DNA of 64,000 bases, taken from the NCBI RefSeq assembly GCF_001243895.1, contig NZ_LN851186.1, positions 1,380,230 to 1,444,229 on the forward strand, given 5' to 3'. The translations under genes were made by a program, and so were the position numbers. The notes under the pieces were generated by a model that saw only the letters and a list, made by a program, of their open reading frames with translations, was not told the origin of the DNA and did no database searches. This document shows, one piece after another, positions 44,253-52,283 of this stretch (positions are counted from its first letter, which is position 1; every line of letters begins with the position of its first letter). Source of the DNA: Bacillus testis (GTDB lineage: Bacteria; Bacillota; Bacilli; Bacillales; DSM-1321).

Positions 44253-45356
44253 ATGAATGGCTTTTTTGCAACTTTGGATATACTCCGTTGGCAGCACAAA
44301 GAAATCCCTATGGAAAGGATCATGGAAATGGAACCATTAACAGTGGATATTGTGCAAATGAGGGCTTCCCTTTATGAAATCGGCATACGAACAGGAAGCC
44401 TGTTGAAAGGAAAAGCGGTCCTGGATGCATACAGTCAACTTCTCGAAGACAGTCTGGACGCAGAAGAAATAAAACATGTTTATAAAGCTTTTGCCCCTCA
44501 CCTTCTTGAAGAATTGGAAGGGCTGGCGGAAGGGACGGGTTTTTCAGTGGAAAAGTCGCTGAAATTATTCGGCGGATACGGATTGAAGAAACTTCCTATT
44601 ATGGGCTGTACAGCTTTTATGACGGCAAAAAGCTATGTCAGAAATTATGATTTCTCACCTGCCTTATATGACAGTCTGTTCAGTGTCATCCAACATAATA
44701 AAGGGTTTGCTTCAGCAGGTTATAATCAACAAGGGATTGGGCGCTTGGATGGAGTGAATGAGTGTGGATTGGCTGTGGGTCTTCATTTTGTCAGCTTTAA
44801 TGGATATAAAAAAGGACTTTCTGCTTGGAATACGGTACGGATTCTTTTGGAATGCTGCAAATCAGTTGAAGAAGCAATCCTACTTTTGCAGGAACTACCG
44901 CATGCTGCCTGCTACAATTTTTCATTAAGCGATCAGAAGGGTGCTGCTGTAGCTGAAACATGCCCGGAACAAATAGTAATTAGACAAGAAAGCAGGGAAC
45001 TTGGTTGTTTCAATATGTTTGAATCAGCCGAAATGAAACACCGAAATAAAGCCGGGAATGACAGCAGTCAATGCCGGAAAGAATTTGTCGAGACCTTCAA
45101 GAATAGTGGAATGTCAACTGAAGAATGTTTTCGGCTTTTTGCTGATCTACAAAAACCGCTCTTTTTCCAGGAATATACTGAACTATTCGGGACTTTGCAT
45201 ACGATTGCTTATGACAGGGAGACATCATGCTTTATGACCGCCCTGGCCCAAGCGGAGGACACGTTCATATTTTCGATGGATGATTGGAAAGGCGGTTGTG
45301 ATTTTTCGGAAGCCAGATTGGCCGGCATGATTGAAGAAAGAGAGAATACAACCTAA
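44253..45356 (+). CDS. C45-type (acyl-CoA:6-APA acyltransferase-like) Ntn hydrolase
   Basis: 367 residues from ATG 44253, with an ideal TTTGGAGGTAGATTA upstream; an ATG at 44226 lies before that site. The likely nucleophile is Cys119 in IMGCTAFM, which would become the N-terminus after autocleavage, and YVRNYDFSP follows. Related proteins hydrolyse or transfer N-acyl groups. It has no signal peptide. It now lies downstream of an orphan T-box, probably by deletion, and may be read through when that terminator is open. Confidence 0.78.
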   Translation: MNGFFATLDILRWQHKEIPMERIMEMEPLTVDIVQMRASLYEIGIRTGSLLKGKAVLDAYSQLLEDSLDAEEIKHVYKAFAPHLLEELEGLAEGTGFSVEKSLKLFGGYGLKKLPIMGCTAFMTAKSYVRNYDFSPALYDSLFSVIQHNKGFASAGYNQQGIGRLDGVNECGLAVGLHFVSFNGYKKGLSAWNTVRILLECCKSVEEAILLLQELPHAACYNFSLSDQKGAAVAETCPEQIVIRQESRELGCFNMFESAEMKHRNKAGNDSSQCRKEFVETFKNSGMSTEECFRLFADLQKPLFFQEYTELFGTLHTIAYDRETSCFMTALAQAEDTFIFSMDDWKGGCDFSEARLAGMIEERENTT

Positions 45357-45376
45357 AGCTGAAAGAAGTGAACGCG

Positions 45377-45838
45377 ATGGGGTACATTACGGAGCTGCGT
45401 AAAAAAGTGGGAAACATGCCGCTTATCATGGTTGGGGCTGCGGTTATTCTGGTTAGGGGGCCATTTATTCTTTTGCAGCTGCGGACAGATAATGAATGTT
45501 AGGGCTTGCCTTGCGGATCCATGGAGCCAGGGGAAGAGTTGGAACATACGGCAAAACGGGAGTTGAAAGAAGAGACAGGCTTGTCCGCTGTTCATTTAAA
45601 GTTGTTATCAGTGTTTTCCGGAAAGGATTTTTATTATAAATATCCGCACGGAGACGAAGTATACAATGTGATTGCAGCCTATATCTGCGATACCTATGAG
45701 GGTACCAAGCTCGGGCAAGCGGAGGAAGTGAAGGATTCACGTTTTTTTCATTTGAACAATCTGCCTAAAAGAATCAGCCCGCACGACAAGCCTATCCTTG
45801 AAGCATATAAAAAGGCGATTGGCATGATAGCAGATTAG
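45377..45838 (+). pseudogene. Nudix hydrolase interrupted by an amber codon
   Basis: From ATG 45377 the frame encodes 41 residues (ending RTDNEC), hits TAG at 45500-45502 and continues in the same frame with GLPCGSMEPGEELEHTAKRE and LKEETGL, a complete Nudix box (GX5EX7REXXEEXGX). The rest of the domain continues to 45838. In relatives the stop position is tryptophan (WGLPGG), so one G-to-A change explains it. The adjacent GG is also changed to CG. An internal TTG at 45506 has no ribosome-binding site, so the gene is probably dead. Confidence 0.8.
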
Positions 45839-45844
45839 ACAGCG

Positions 45845-45876
45845 GGGCAACCACTTTACATGGTTGCCCTTTTTTT
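45845..45876 (+). terminator. terminator after the Nudix gene
   Basis: GGGCAACCA (45845-45853) pairs with TGGTTGCCC (45861-45869), then seven Ts. Confidence 0.92.
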
Positions 45877-45895
45877 CATATACATGAATCACCTT

Positions 45896-46327
45896 TCACA
45901 ATGAATCCAGTGTTTCTCTCAATGTAGCGACATGGCATGCATTCCGCTCCACAATGTCATCAATCAGTTGTATGTTCTTTTCGCTAAGTTGGCCGTTACT
46001 TTGATTCGCGGCCATTTGGGCCCTATACTTTTCCTCGGACCGAAGGGCATCTTCAAGAATGTCTTCGGTGAGGGTAGGGCTTGTCATTTTACTGAAGAAA
46101 TCTGTGATTGCACGTGTGATTCCTTCATCGTGAATGGGGACCCCTCCCAGATTTTGAATACGCTCAGCTACCCGGATGGTGTTGAATTTATGTTCCTGCT
46201 GTATTTTTTGCAGCGTCTTTTTGACGCTGGGATCGCCACAATTATGTATGTAATGTTCATAGGCGTAAACCCCCATGTATAAGCCTCTTAATAAATCATT
46301 TAATTCTTTTACATCTTGGTTTTCCAT
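45896..46327 (-). CDS. ferritin-like DUF2383-family helical protein
   Basis: 143 residues, almost all helical. His/Glu pairs suit a ferritin-like bundle: YAYEHYIHNCGD (about 22) and IQQEHKFNTIRVAERI (about 43), with EKYRAQMA and NACHVATLRETL later. Resembles DUF2383-type proteins. CATGAGGTGAATACAG precedes the ATG. Function not known. Confidence 0.72.
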   Translation of the reverse strand: MENQDVKELNDLLRGLYMGVYAYEHYIHNCGDPSVKKTLQKIQQEHKFNTIRVAERIQNLGGVPIHDEGITRAITDFFSKMTSPTLTEDILEDALRSEEKYRAQMAANQSNGQLSEKNIQLIDDIVERNACHVATLRETLDSL

Positions 46328-46727
46328 TCTGTATTCACCTCATGTTTTTCCTGCTCTATAAGACTCCCGCCACTCCGGCAAAAGAATGAAGCGGCGCCAG
46401 TAAGAATTCAGGTTGGTTCAATTAATAATTGGGGAATGGACGAAAATCCCTGCGATTAAAGTTCCACTTTATTGTCATCTTATGTAGAAAAAATATTCCG
46501 GCAAGGCCTAAAAAAGAAAAATGGAATGAATTACAATTTTCCTACAATAAGAGTACGAAATAGTGTAATATAGATTTTATGAGAAAAAAATACATTTATT
46601 TAAGTGTTTATTCCTATGCTGATATATCCGTTTGGAAGAATGATAGGTAAGTAGGAATATGAGAAGGCTGGCGAGGATGGTCGGATGGATGCGGAATAAA
46701 TAAAAAGATAAGGGGTAAACAGAGGAA
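46328..46727. other. 400-nt gap upstream of the deacetylase gene
   Basis: Contains GGGGAATGGACGAAAATCCC followed by GATTAAAGTTCCACTTT at about 46431-46468, similar to a hairpin segment at 33122-33153. AT-rich afterwards, with TAATAT near 46567 as a possible -10 box. No gene seen. Confidence 0.4.
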
Positions 46728-47969
46728 ATGAAAAGAAGGGGTAAGCTATTAGCAGCACTAGCAGCATGTTTATTTTTAGGGATTGGAGAGAAAGCATCAG
46801 GGGCGGAACTCAGTTTTGTGTCCATTGCCAAAAATACGCCCATTTTTGATATGATTGATGGCAAGCAAGTGCAGATAGGCACATTATCTGCTGGTCAAAG
46901 CTATTCATTGCGGGGAGAAGATTCGACTCATTATTTCGTTAAATTTGGAAATTATATGGGCTTTTTTTCTAAGTCAATGGGGAAGAAGGTCCCAAAAGCA
47001 ACTTATAAAAATATGAATACACGTTTGCAGAATACAAATACAGCAGTGATCACAAAGTCAACTGCCGCCATTGTGGACATGCCTACAGTTAAGGGAAAAA
47101 CAGTAGCGGTTGTTAACACCAATATCCGTTATCCTATTATTTCGAAGGAGAAAGATTGGTATAAAGTCGATGTGGGGAATCGGATCGGCTACATAGCTTC
47201 AAATAAGACGGTTGAGGATGCGGGTATCCCAATCCTCATGTACCATCATATGTTGGAAGATCCCGAAAATATTGAAGCGGCAAAAGGCAATTCGATGGTC
47301 ATTAAGGTTTCTGCCTTTGAGGAACAAATGAAGTATTTAAAGACTCAAGGATGGAGAACCATTTCGATGGAGGAGCTTGAACAATATATGCTTCGCAAGA
47401 AAAACCTGACTGGAAAAGTGGCCGTATTGACCTTTGACGATGGATTAACTTCTTCGCTGAAGTACGCTTACCCGATTATGAAAATGAACGGCCAGAAAGC
47501 GACCCAGTTCATCATAGGGGGGAAAACGCGCGGATTCGCACCTGAGTGGGACGAAACGCAATTCCAATATGTCGGTTTTCGGGAAATGGCCGAAACGACA
47601 GATATTTTTGATTACCAGCACCATACCTTAGGATTGCATTTACGTGAGGCTAAAAAACCTATGAATCCGCTGATGACTGTAAAGTCTTTTGAAGAAATTA
47701 AAAAAGATCTGATTGAAGGAAAAATGTATATCGGACAGTTCGACAACCATCCTGAACGGATCAAATACCTAGCCTATCCATTTGGCCAGCGGAATGAGAC
47801 GTCCATTCGCGCTGCTAAAGCTGCAGGCATCCATATGGCTGTTACAACGGAAACAGGCAATGTTAGACTGGGGGACGACTTCTTGCAGCTGAAACGGCAG
47901 GGAGTGGCTCCAAGGCATAATATGACCGATTTTATTAATAAATTGAACGGAACGTATAAAGAACATTAA
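46728..47969 (+). CDS. secreted polysaccharide deacetylase with SH3-like N-terminal region
   Basis: 413 residues. A signal peptide of about 26 residues ends at ASGA. Two SH3b-like regions (about 30-160) may bind cell wall. The NodB deacetylase domain (about 165-400) has ILMYHHML, VLTFDDGLTSS (metal-binding DD), HHTLGLH and LAYPFGQRNETS. It should remove N- or O-acetyl groups from peptidoglycan or another surface glycan. AGAGGA lies very close to the ATG and AAGGGG a little further. Confidence 0.88.
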   Translation: MKRRGKLLAALAACLFLGIGEKASGAELSFVSIAKNTPIFDMIDGKQVQIGTLSAGQSYSLRGEDSTHYFVKFGNYMGFFSKSMGKKVPKATYKNMNTRLQNTNTAVITKSTAAIVDMPTVKGKTVAVVNTNIRYPIISKEKDWYKVDVGNRIGYIASNKTVEDAGIPILMYHHMLEDPENIEAAKGNSMVIKVSAFEEQMKYLKTQGWRTISMEELEQYMLRKKNLTGKVAVLTFDDGLTSSLKYAYPIMKMNGQKATQFIIGGKTRGFAPEWDETQFQYVGFREMAETTDIFDYQHHTLGLHLREAKKPMNPLMTVKSFEEIKKDLIEGKMYIGQFDNHPERIKYLAYPFGQRNETSIRAAKAAGIHMAVTTETGNVRLGDDFLQLKRQGVAPRHNMTDFINKLNGTYKEH

Positions 47970-48181
47970 AACAGGTCCCTATATCATCAGTCTATTTTCT
48001 AAAAGGTGGTTGTTTTTAAATAAGGTGAGTGATTGATCATAAGGTTGATTGATAGAAGCGAGCATCCTGGAGCGGATATCAATCGTCGCTTGCACCTTGG
48101 CTCTTCTTTTTAACCTTTTTCAAAAGGAGATATTGAAGCCGTTTTTCTATTCATTGGAAAGATTGTTTTTCAACACTGTGT

Positions 48182-48211
48182 AAAAAGCATGCTGATCCCA
48201 GCATGCTTTTT
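48182..48211. terminator. bidirectional terminator
   Basis: A 13-bp perfect stem (48182-48194 with 48199-48211), loop ATCC, A run and T run. It ends the minus-strand phosphodiesterase gene and faces the deacetylase gene. Confidence 0.92.
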
Positions 48212-49016
48212 ACGTATACCATTCCGGATAATCGGTTGCAATTCCGTCCATTTTTTTATAGGCAAGCCGTGCGCGGTCTTGTTCGGTATGGACGGTCCAT
48301 ACGACACATTTGCAGCCGGCTTTCTGAATCAATTCGATGTTTGCAGGGGTTGCCACTGTGATTTTGGGGTTGATATAGGCAGCGAATGGCCGCAGTGAGT
48401 TTACCAGACTGGAATTAACCTTCCGGACAAGAACCCCCACTGCAATATCAGGCATAAGTGTATGGAAATATTCTATAAAAGAACGGTCAAAGCTTTGGAT
48501 AATGATGCGATCGCCGTCTGGTAGGGAATGCTTATGCAATTCTTCAGCCAATAAGGCAGCTGTTTTTTTTATGTCCTTGATATGTTTCACTTCGATAAGC
48601 AATGATATTTTAGGCAGATAGGCGCTGAGCACTTCAGGCAGCGTCATCATGACTTCCCCTTTGTAGGCGGCATTTTTCCAGGTGCCCATGTCCAGTTGTT
48701 TCAATTCCTGTTCAGAAAAGCCGTTTACTTCTCCTGAATCATTGGAAGTTCTGTCGATTGTGGCATCATGTATGACCATAAAACAATTATCTTTTGATAA
48801 CTGTATATCAAGTTCCAAATAGTCTGCGCCAGCATTCACTGCAGCATCAAAGGCTGCTTTCGTATTTTCAGGGTATACACCTGAAGAACCGCGGTGGGCG
48901 ATAATCAACGGTTTTTCTTTGTTGGAAGCAAATTCTATTGTTTTTAGTCTGCGGTGATACAGGGCATAGATGCCAAGCACGCATATAACTCCGATTCCAA
49001 GCAATAATTGTGGCAT
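48210..49016 (-). CDS. membrane-anchored glycerophosphodiester phosphodiesterase
   Basis: 268 residues. N-terminal membrane helix (about 2-20), then the GDPD domain with IIAHRGSSGVYPENTKAAF (His of the HRG motif about 41) and LELDIQLSKDNCFMVIHDAT (about 73). It cleaves glycerophosphodiesters to glycerol-3-phosphate and alcohol. GAAAGGGGGC precedes the ATG. Confidence 0.92.
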   Translation of the reverse strand: MPQLLLGIGVICVLGIYALYHRRLKTIEFASNKEKPLIIAHRGSSGVYPENTKAAFDAAVNAGADYLELDIQLSKDNCFMVIHDATIDRTSNDSGEVNGFSEQELKQLDMGTWKNAAYKGEVMMTLPEVLSAYLPKISLLIEVKHIKDIKKTAALLAEELHKHSLPDGDRIIIQSFDRSFIEYFHTLMPDIAVGVLVRKVNSSLVNSLRPFAAYINPKITVATPANIELIQKAGCKCVVWTVHTEQDRARLAYKKMDGIATDYPEWYT

Positions 49017-49105
49017 ATTTTAGCCCCCTTTCTAAAAAACTTTACCACAAGCGCTACTTTTTATGCTTCTTTTTGTATAAGAAGTGTGAAAGGGAGGTGA
49101 AAGAA

Positions 49106-49324
49106 ATGGCTACTGAAACACTATTATCTAAGCAATTGCGTTTATGCCTACAGTCGGGGATTGATACCCAAGGCAATCCGGTGGTGAAAAGAAAATCTTT
49201 CTCGAATATCGAAGGAAATGCCACGGTTGCCCAACTTGTTGCCACAGCTCAAGCGATTGCGGAACTGCAGACATTGCCGTTGTTGTCCATCGAACAGCAA
49301 GAAATTCAGAACTTGGAAAACTGA
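49106..49324 (+). CDS. DUF1659-family small protein
   Basis: 72 residues from ATG 49106, with AAGGGAGGTGAAAG upstream. The sequence (QLRLCLQSGIDTQGNPVVKR, then SFSNIEGNATV) fits DUF1659. First of three tiny genes with strong ribosome-binding sites, followed by DUF2922 and YvrJ. Function unknown. Confidence 0.85.
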   Translation: MATETLLSKQLRLCLQSGIDTQGNPVVKRKSFSNIEGNATVAQLVATAQAIAELQTLPLLSIEQQEIQNLEN

Positions 49325-49353
49325 TAAAAAATGAAAGGGAGAGGTGAACGTAG

Positions 49354-49578
49354 ATGGGCAGTAAAGTCAAAACATTGGAGTTATCCTTTGTGACAGAGCT
49401 GAATAAAACAGCGACGATCAGCATAGAGCAGCCAAAGGAACCTATTGATGTCGAACGAGTGAAAGCAGCCATGGATACCATTATTCAACAGGGAGCGTTG
49501 ACATCAAAAAGCGGGAAGTTAGTTGCCAAGAAGGATGTACGCTTGATTGAAAGAACCGTAAACGATTACAGCCTGTAA
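49354..49578 (+). CDS. DUF2922-family small protein
   Basis: 74 residues. TLELSFVTELNKTATISIEQ at the start and VKAAMDTIIQQGA in the middle fit DUF2922. GGGAGAGGTGAACG precedes the ATG, 30 nt after the DUF1659 gene. The two proteins look like related small beta-alpha folds. Confidence 0.85.
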   Translation: MGSKVKTLELSFVTELNKTATISIEQPKEPIDVERVKAAMDTIIQQGALTSKSGKLVAKKDVRLIERTVNDYSL

Positions 49579-49587
49579 AAACAAACA

Positions 49588-49630
49588 GCAGCCATGCCGG
49601 ATAAGTAAACACTTTTCCGGTATGGCTGCT
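49588..49630 (+). terminator. long hairpin between DUF2922 and yvrJ genes
   Basis: A 14-bp stem with one G-T pair (49588-49601 with 49617-49630), no proper T run after it. Probably an attenuator or mRNA stabiliser rather than a full terminator. Confidence 0.5.
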
Positions 49631-49670
49631 TCTTAAAAAGGAAGGATCTTGTTAGAGAGGAGAAGAACCA

Positions 49671-49829
49671 ATGGATGAATGGATTTCTTTAATCAGTGAT
49701 GTGGGTTTTCCGATTGTGGTCACTCTGTATTTGCTTTATCGGATTGAGAATAAATTGAATACACTGAATGACACCATGCAAAACCTGCCTGCACGTTTTA
49801 GAGAAGCGATGACAGATCGGTTCTTATAG
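49671..49829 (+). CDS. yvrJ: YvrJ-family small membrane protein
   Basis: 52 residues, MDEWISLISDVGFPIVVTLY then LLYRIENKLNTLNDTM. One membrane helix (about 10-26) and a polar helix after it. Matches the YvrJ family. GAGAGGAGAAGAACC lies before the ATG. It ends the DUF1659-DUF2922-YvrJ cluster. Too short for common gene callers. Confidence 0.85.
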   Translation: MDEWISLISDVGFPIVVTLYLLYRIENKLNTLNDTMQNLPARFREAMTDRFL

Positions 49830-49847
49830 CGGCGATGGACATAAAAA

Positions 49848-49872
49848 GACGTTACTACATTGTAGTAACGTC
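49848..49872 (-). terminator. terminator of the cold-shock gene
   Basis: A 25-nt near-perfect palindrome (11-bp arms, 3-nt loop). On the minus strand it is followed by TTTTT, so it mainly ends the csp transcript; it also closes the yvrJ side. Confidence 0.85.
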
Positions 49873-49897
49873 CCATCACGTAAGTGAAATTTAAAAA

Positions 49898-50101
49898 TTA
49901 AAGTTTTACCACGTTTTTAGCTTGTGGTCCGCGGCTGCCATCTTCGATTTCGAATTCAACTTCTTGGCCTTCGTCAAGAGTTTTGTATCCTTCGCCTTGG
50001 ATAGCTGAGAAGTGTACGAATACATCATTTCCGCCTGGTACTTCGATGAAGCCAAAACCTTTTTCGCCATTAAACCATTTTACTTTACCTGTAACTGTCA
50101 T
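49898..50101 (-). CDS. csp: cold-shock protein
   Basis: 67 residues. A single cold-shock domain with RNP1 KGFGFIEV and RNP2 [11 protein letters not shown] chaperone. TAGGAGGATTT precedes the ATG and a leader of about 140 nt lies upstream, as in regulated Bacillus csp genes. Numbering cspB/C/D cannot be settled from sequence. Confidence 0.95.
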   Translation of the reverse strand: MTVTGKVKWFNGEKGFGFIEVPGGNDVFVHFSAIQGEGYKTLDEGQEVEFEIEDGSRGPQAKNVVKL

Positions 50102-50279
50102 ACTATAAATCCTCCTAAATGTTAAACAAAAATTAATATGCTAGTTTATTACTTCCCAGATGAAAGAATAAAATTCACACATTATCAAACATCAAAAAGG
50201 TACTTTTGGTCCTTGGTAATAAGTGAATGTCTTTTAATAATTATACTGTAATTATACATGATGATTTTTTAAATAACAA
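50102..50279 (-). promoter_or_regulatory. csp promoter and long 5' leader
   Basis: TTGTTA (50274-50279) and TATAAT (50251-50256) on the minus strand, 17 nt apart, place the start near 50244. The roughly 143-nt AU-rich leader is typical of temperature-responsive csp mRNAs. Confidence 0.75.
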
Positions 50280-50314
50280 GATGCTTGATAAAAAAATCTG
50301 AAACTTGCAAAGAG

Positions 50315-50355
50315 TTTACAAACCTTTACATAGGTTGTCGATAAAGGTTTGTAAA
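50315..50355. repeat. 14-bp inverted repeat between csp and GNAT genes
   Basis: TTTACAAACCTTTA at 50315-50328 and its exact complement at 50342-50355, with a 13-nt spacer. It lies 9 nt after the GNAT stop codon on the minus strand. No T run follows directly, so it is not a standard terminator. Confidence 0.6.
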
Positions 50356-50364
50356 CGCTGTCTG

Positions 50365-50823
50365 TTAAAGTGCCTTCTCGTAGCAATCGACACTTTTGCC
50401 ATTAACACTGGCTGTCTGGTAGCGGAGGTATCCAAGTCCTTCCCAGAATCTTTTTCCGGCCGTATTATTTACGAGGACGCCTAATCTGATTTTTTCCTTC
50501 CCTTGCTGTCTCCATTCCTCTTCAAACTGGAAATATGCCTGTGTCCCGTACCCGTAACCTTGGTAGTCCTTATGGATCATAAATAAGCCAATCCAAGGGC
50601 AGCTGTCTTTGGGATTGATGTCGAGAAAGCTGATCAGCCCTATATACGTATCATCAGCTTTAATGAATGCATGGCTATCTCTGCCTTCAAGGAATTCTTT
50701 GGCGATTTCTGCTTCGCTTCGTTCAGCTTTTCCGTGTTCAAGCAGATTATAGTCAGCATTGGAATGAACGATTTCTTTAGCGATGAAGAGTGTTTGTTCT
50801 GTCAATGGTTCAAACGTAATCAA
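50365..50823 (-). CDS. GNAT-family N-acetyltransferase
   Basis: 152 residues from a TTG at 50823, 6 nt after GGAGGG. Acetyl-CoA binding pattern KDYQGYGYGTQAYF (about 88) and VLVNNTAGKRFWEGLGY (about 117) are typical. Substrate unknown. Confidence 0.87.
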   Translation of the reverse strand: MITFEPLTEQTLFIAKEIVHSNADYNLLEHGKAERSEAEIAKEFLEGRDSHAFIKADDTYIGLISFLDINPKDSCPWIGLFMIHKDYQGYGYGTQAYFQFEEEWRQQGKEKIRLGVLVNNTAGKRFWEGLGYLRYQTASVNGKSVDCYEKAL

Positions 50824-50905
50824 TCGGTTCCCTCCACTTAGTTGTATTTCTTACTAATTGTAGATAAAATTTGCTTCTTCCACAAGGCTCATTTGCCGAT
50901 GAAAT

Positions 50906-50944
50906 AGGAAAAACCGTCTCCTCATGTAAGGGACGGTTTTTCCT
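50906..50944 (-). terminator. terminator of the first nucleoside transporter gene
   Basis: A 13-bp perfect stem (50906-50918 with 50932-50944) with T run on the minus strand, 2 nt after the transporter stop; also usable on the plus strand. Confidence 0.9.
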
Positions 50945-50945
50945 G

Positions 50946-52169
50946 TCAACCAATTAACATTCCGGCTATCGCTGCGCTTAAACAGGAAGCAAGCGCTCCT
51001 GCAATGACGGCTTTTACACCCATTTTGGCAATTTCAGGCCGTCTTGCGGGAGCCAAGTTTCCAAGCCCGCCCAGTAAAATCCCTAAAGAAGAGATGTTGG
51101 CAAATCCACATAGCGCAAAAGAGATGATCGCCACTGTCTTTGGAGAAAGGTTCGGTATTTCCGGTGCAAATGCAGTGTAGGCGACAAATTCATTCAAAAT
51201 CAGCTTTTGTCCAATGAAGTTTCCGGCAATAAGTGCTTCATCCCAAGGGACGCCGATCACAAAAGACAGAGGGGAAAAAATATACCCTAGAATCAGTTCC
51301 AATGAAATGTTTCCTGCCCCGAACCATCCCCCAATAAGACCGAGCAGCCCGTTGATTAATGCAATCAGAGCTATGAATGCCAAGAGCATCGCTCCAATGC
51401 TGAGTGCGAGCTTGAGGCCGTCTGCAGCGCCATTCGCCGCTGCGTCGATGATATTCGTAGACTGGCCGTCACTTTCAAGTTGGGTGTAGTCTTCCTCAAC
51501 CGATTCAGGCTCAGTTTCCGGAAAGATGATTTTGGCCATAACTAATCCTGCTGGAGCCGACATAAAGCTTGCTGCCAACAGGTATTCCAGCGGCACGCCA
51601 AGGAGGGAGTAACCTACTAATACACTGCCTGCTACTGATGCAAGCCCACAGACCATTACAGCGAATAACTCGGATTTGGACATTTTAGGGATGTAGTAAC
51701 GAATGACCAATGGAGCTTCCGTTTGGCTTACAAAAATATTCGCCGTCGCAGAAAATGTCTCCGCTTTTCTTGTGCCTAGAAGCTTCGCAAGCCCTCCACC
51801 AATATATTTGATGATAAATTGCATGACTCCAAGATAATAAAGGACAGAGATCAACGCTGAGAAAAAGATAACAATCCCCAAAACATTAAAGGCAAATACA
51901 TAAGTGATGCCTGACTCAGGCGTATAAATTCCGCCAAATAGAAAATTGATTCCCTCATTTGCATAGGTAATGATAGCATTGACGCCATCCGTCAATTTCT
52001 GCAACGCCCATTTTCCCCAAGGCCATTTCAGGACCAGGAAAGCAAACAACAGCTGGATTCCCAAGCCTACTGCAACGGTTCGAATATTTATTTTTTTCTT
52101 ATTGTTTGAAAGGATAAAGGCGATTCCAAGAATGCACGCAATGCCGATGAATCCCCATATGTAATTCAT
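50946..52169 (-). CDS. CNT-family nucleoside transporter, pyrimidine-type motif
   Basis: 407 residues, NupC-like, about nine helices plus re-entrant hairpins. The substrate-binding hairpin HP1 reads NIFVSQTEAPLVI. Ser-Gln before TEAP matches the pyrimidine-selective human CNT1 (Ser319-Gln320). The central loop contains an acidic stretch (PETEPESVEEDYTQLESDG). TTTGAGGTG precedes the ATG. It lies 114 nt after a paralogue on the same strand. Confidence 0.92.
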   Translation of the reverse strand: MNYIWGFIGIACILGIAFILSNNKKKINIRTVAVGLGIQLLFAFLVLKWPWGKWALQKLTDGVNAIITYANEGINFLFGGIYTPESGITYVFAFNVLGIVIFFSALISVLYYLGVMQFIIKYIGGGLAKLLGTRKAETFSATANIFVSQTEAPLVIRYYIPKMSKSELFAVMVCGLASVAGSVLVGYSLLGVPLEYLLAASFMSAPAGLVMAKIIFPETEPESVEEDYTQLESDGQSTNIIDAAANGAADGLKLALSIGAMLLAFIALIALINGLLGLIGGWFGAGNISLELILGYIFSPLSFVIGVPWDEALIAGNFIGQKLILNEFVAYTAFAPEIPNLSPKTVAIISFALCGFANISSLGILLGGLGNLAPARRPEIAKMGVKAVIAGALASCLSAAIAGMLIG

Positions 52170-52283
52170 AAAAACACCTCAAATAACAAATTTGGGTAAC
52201 CGATTGTCTGTCAAAAAGACAAGTGGATATTTCCGTTTACCTATAGAGTAAAACGTTCATCTGTGGTGGAATATAGTCGCTTC

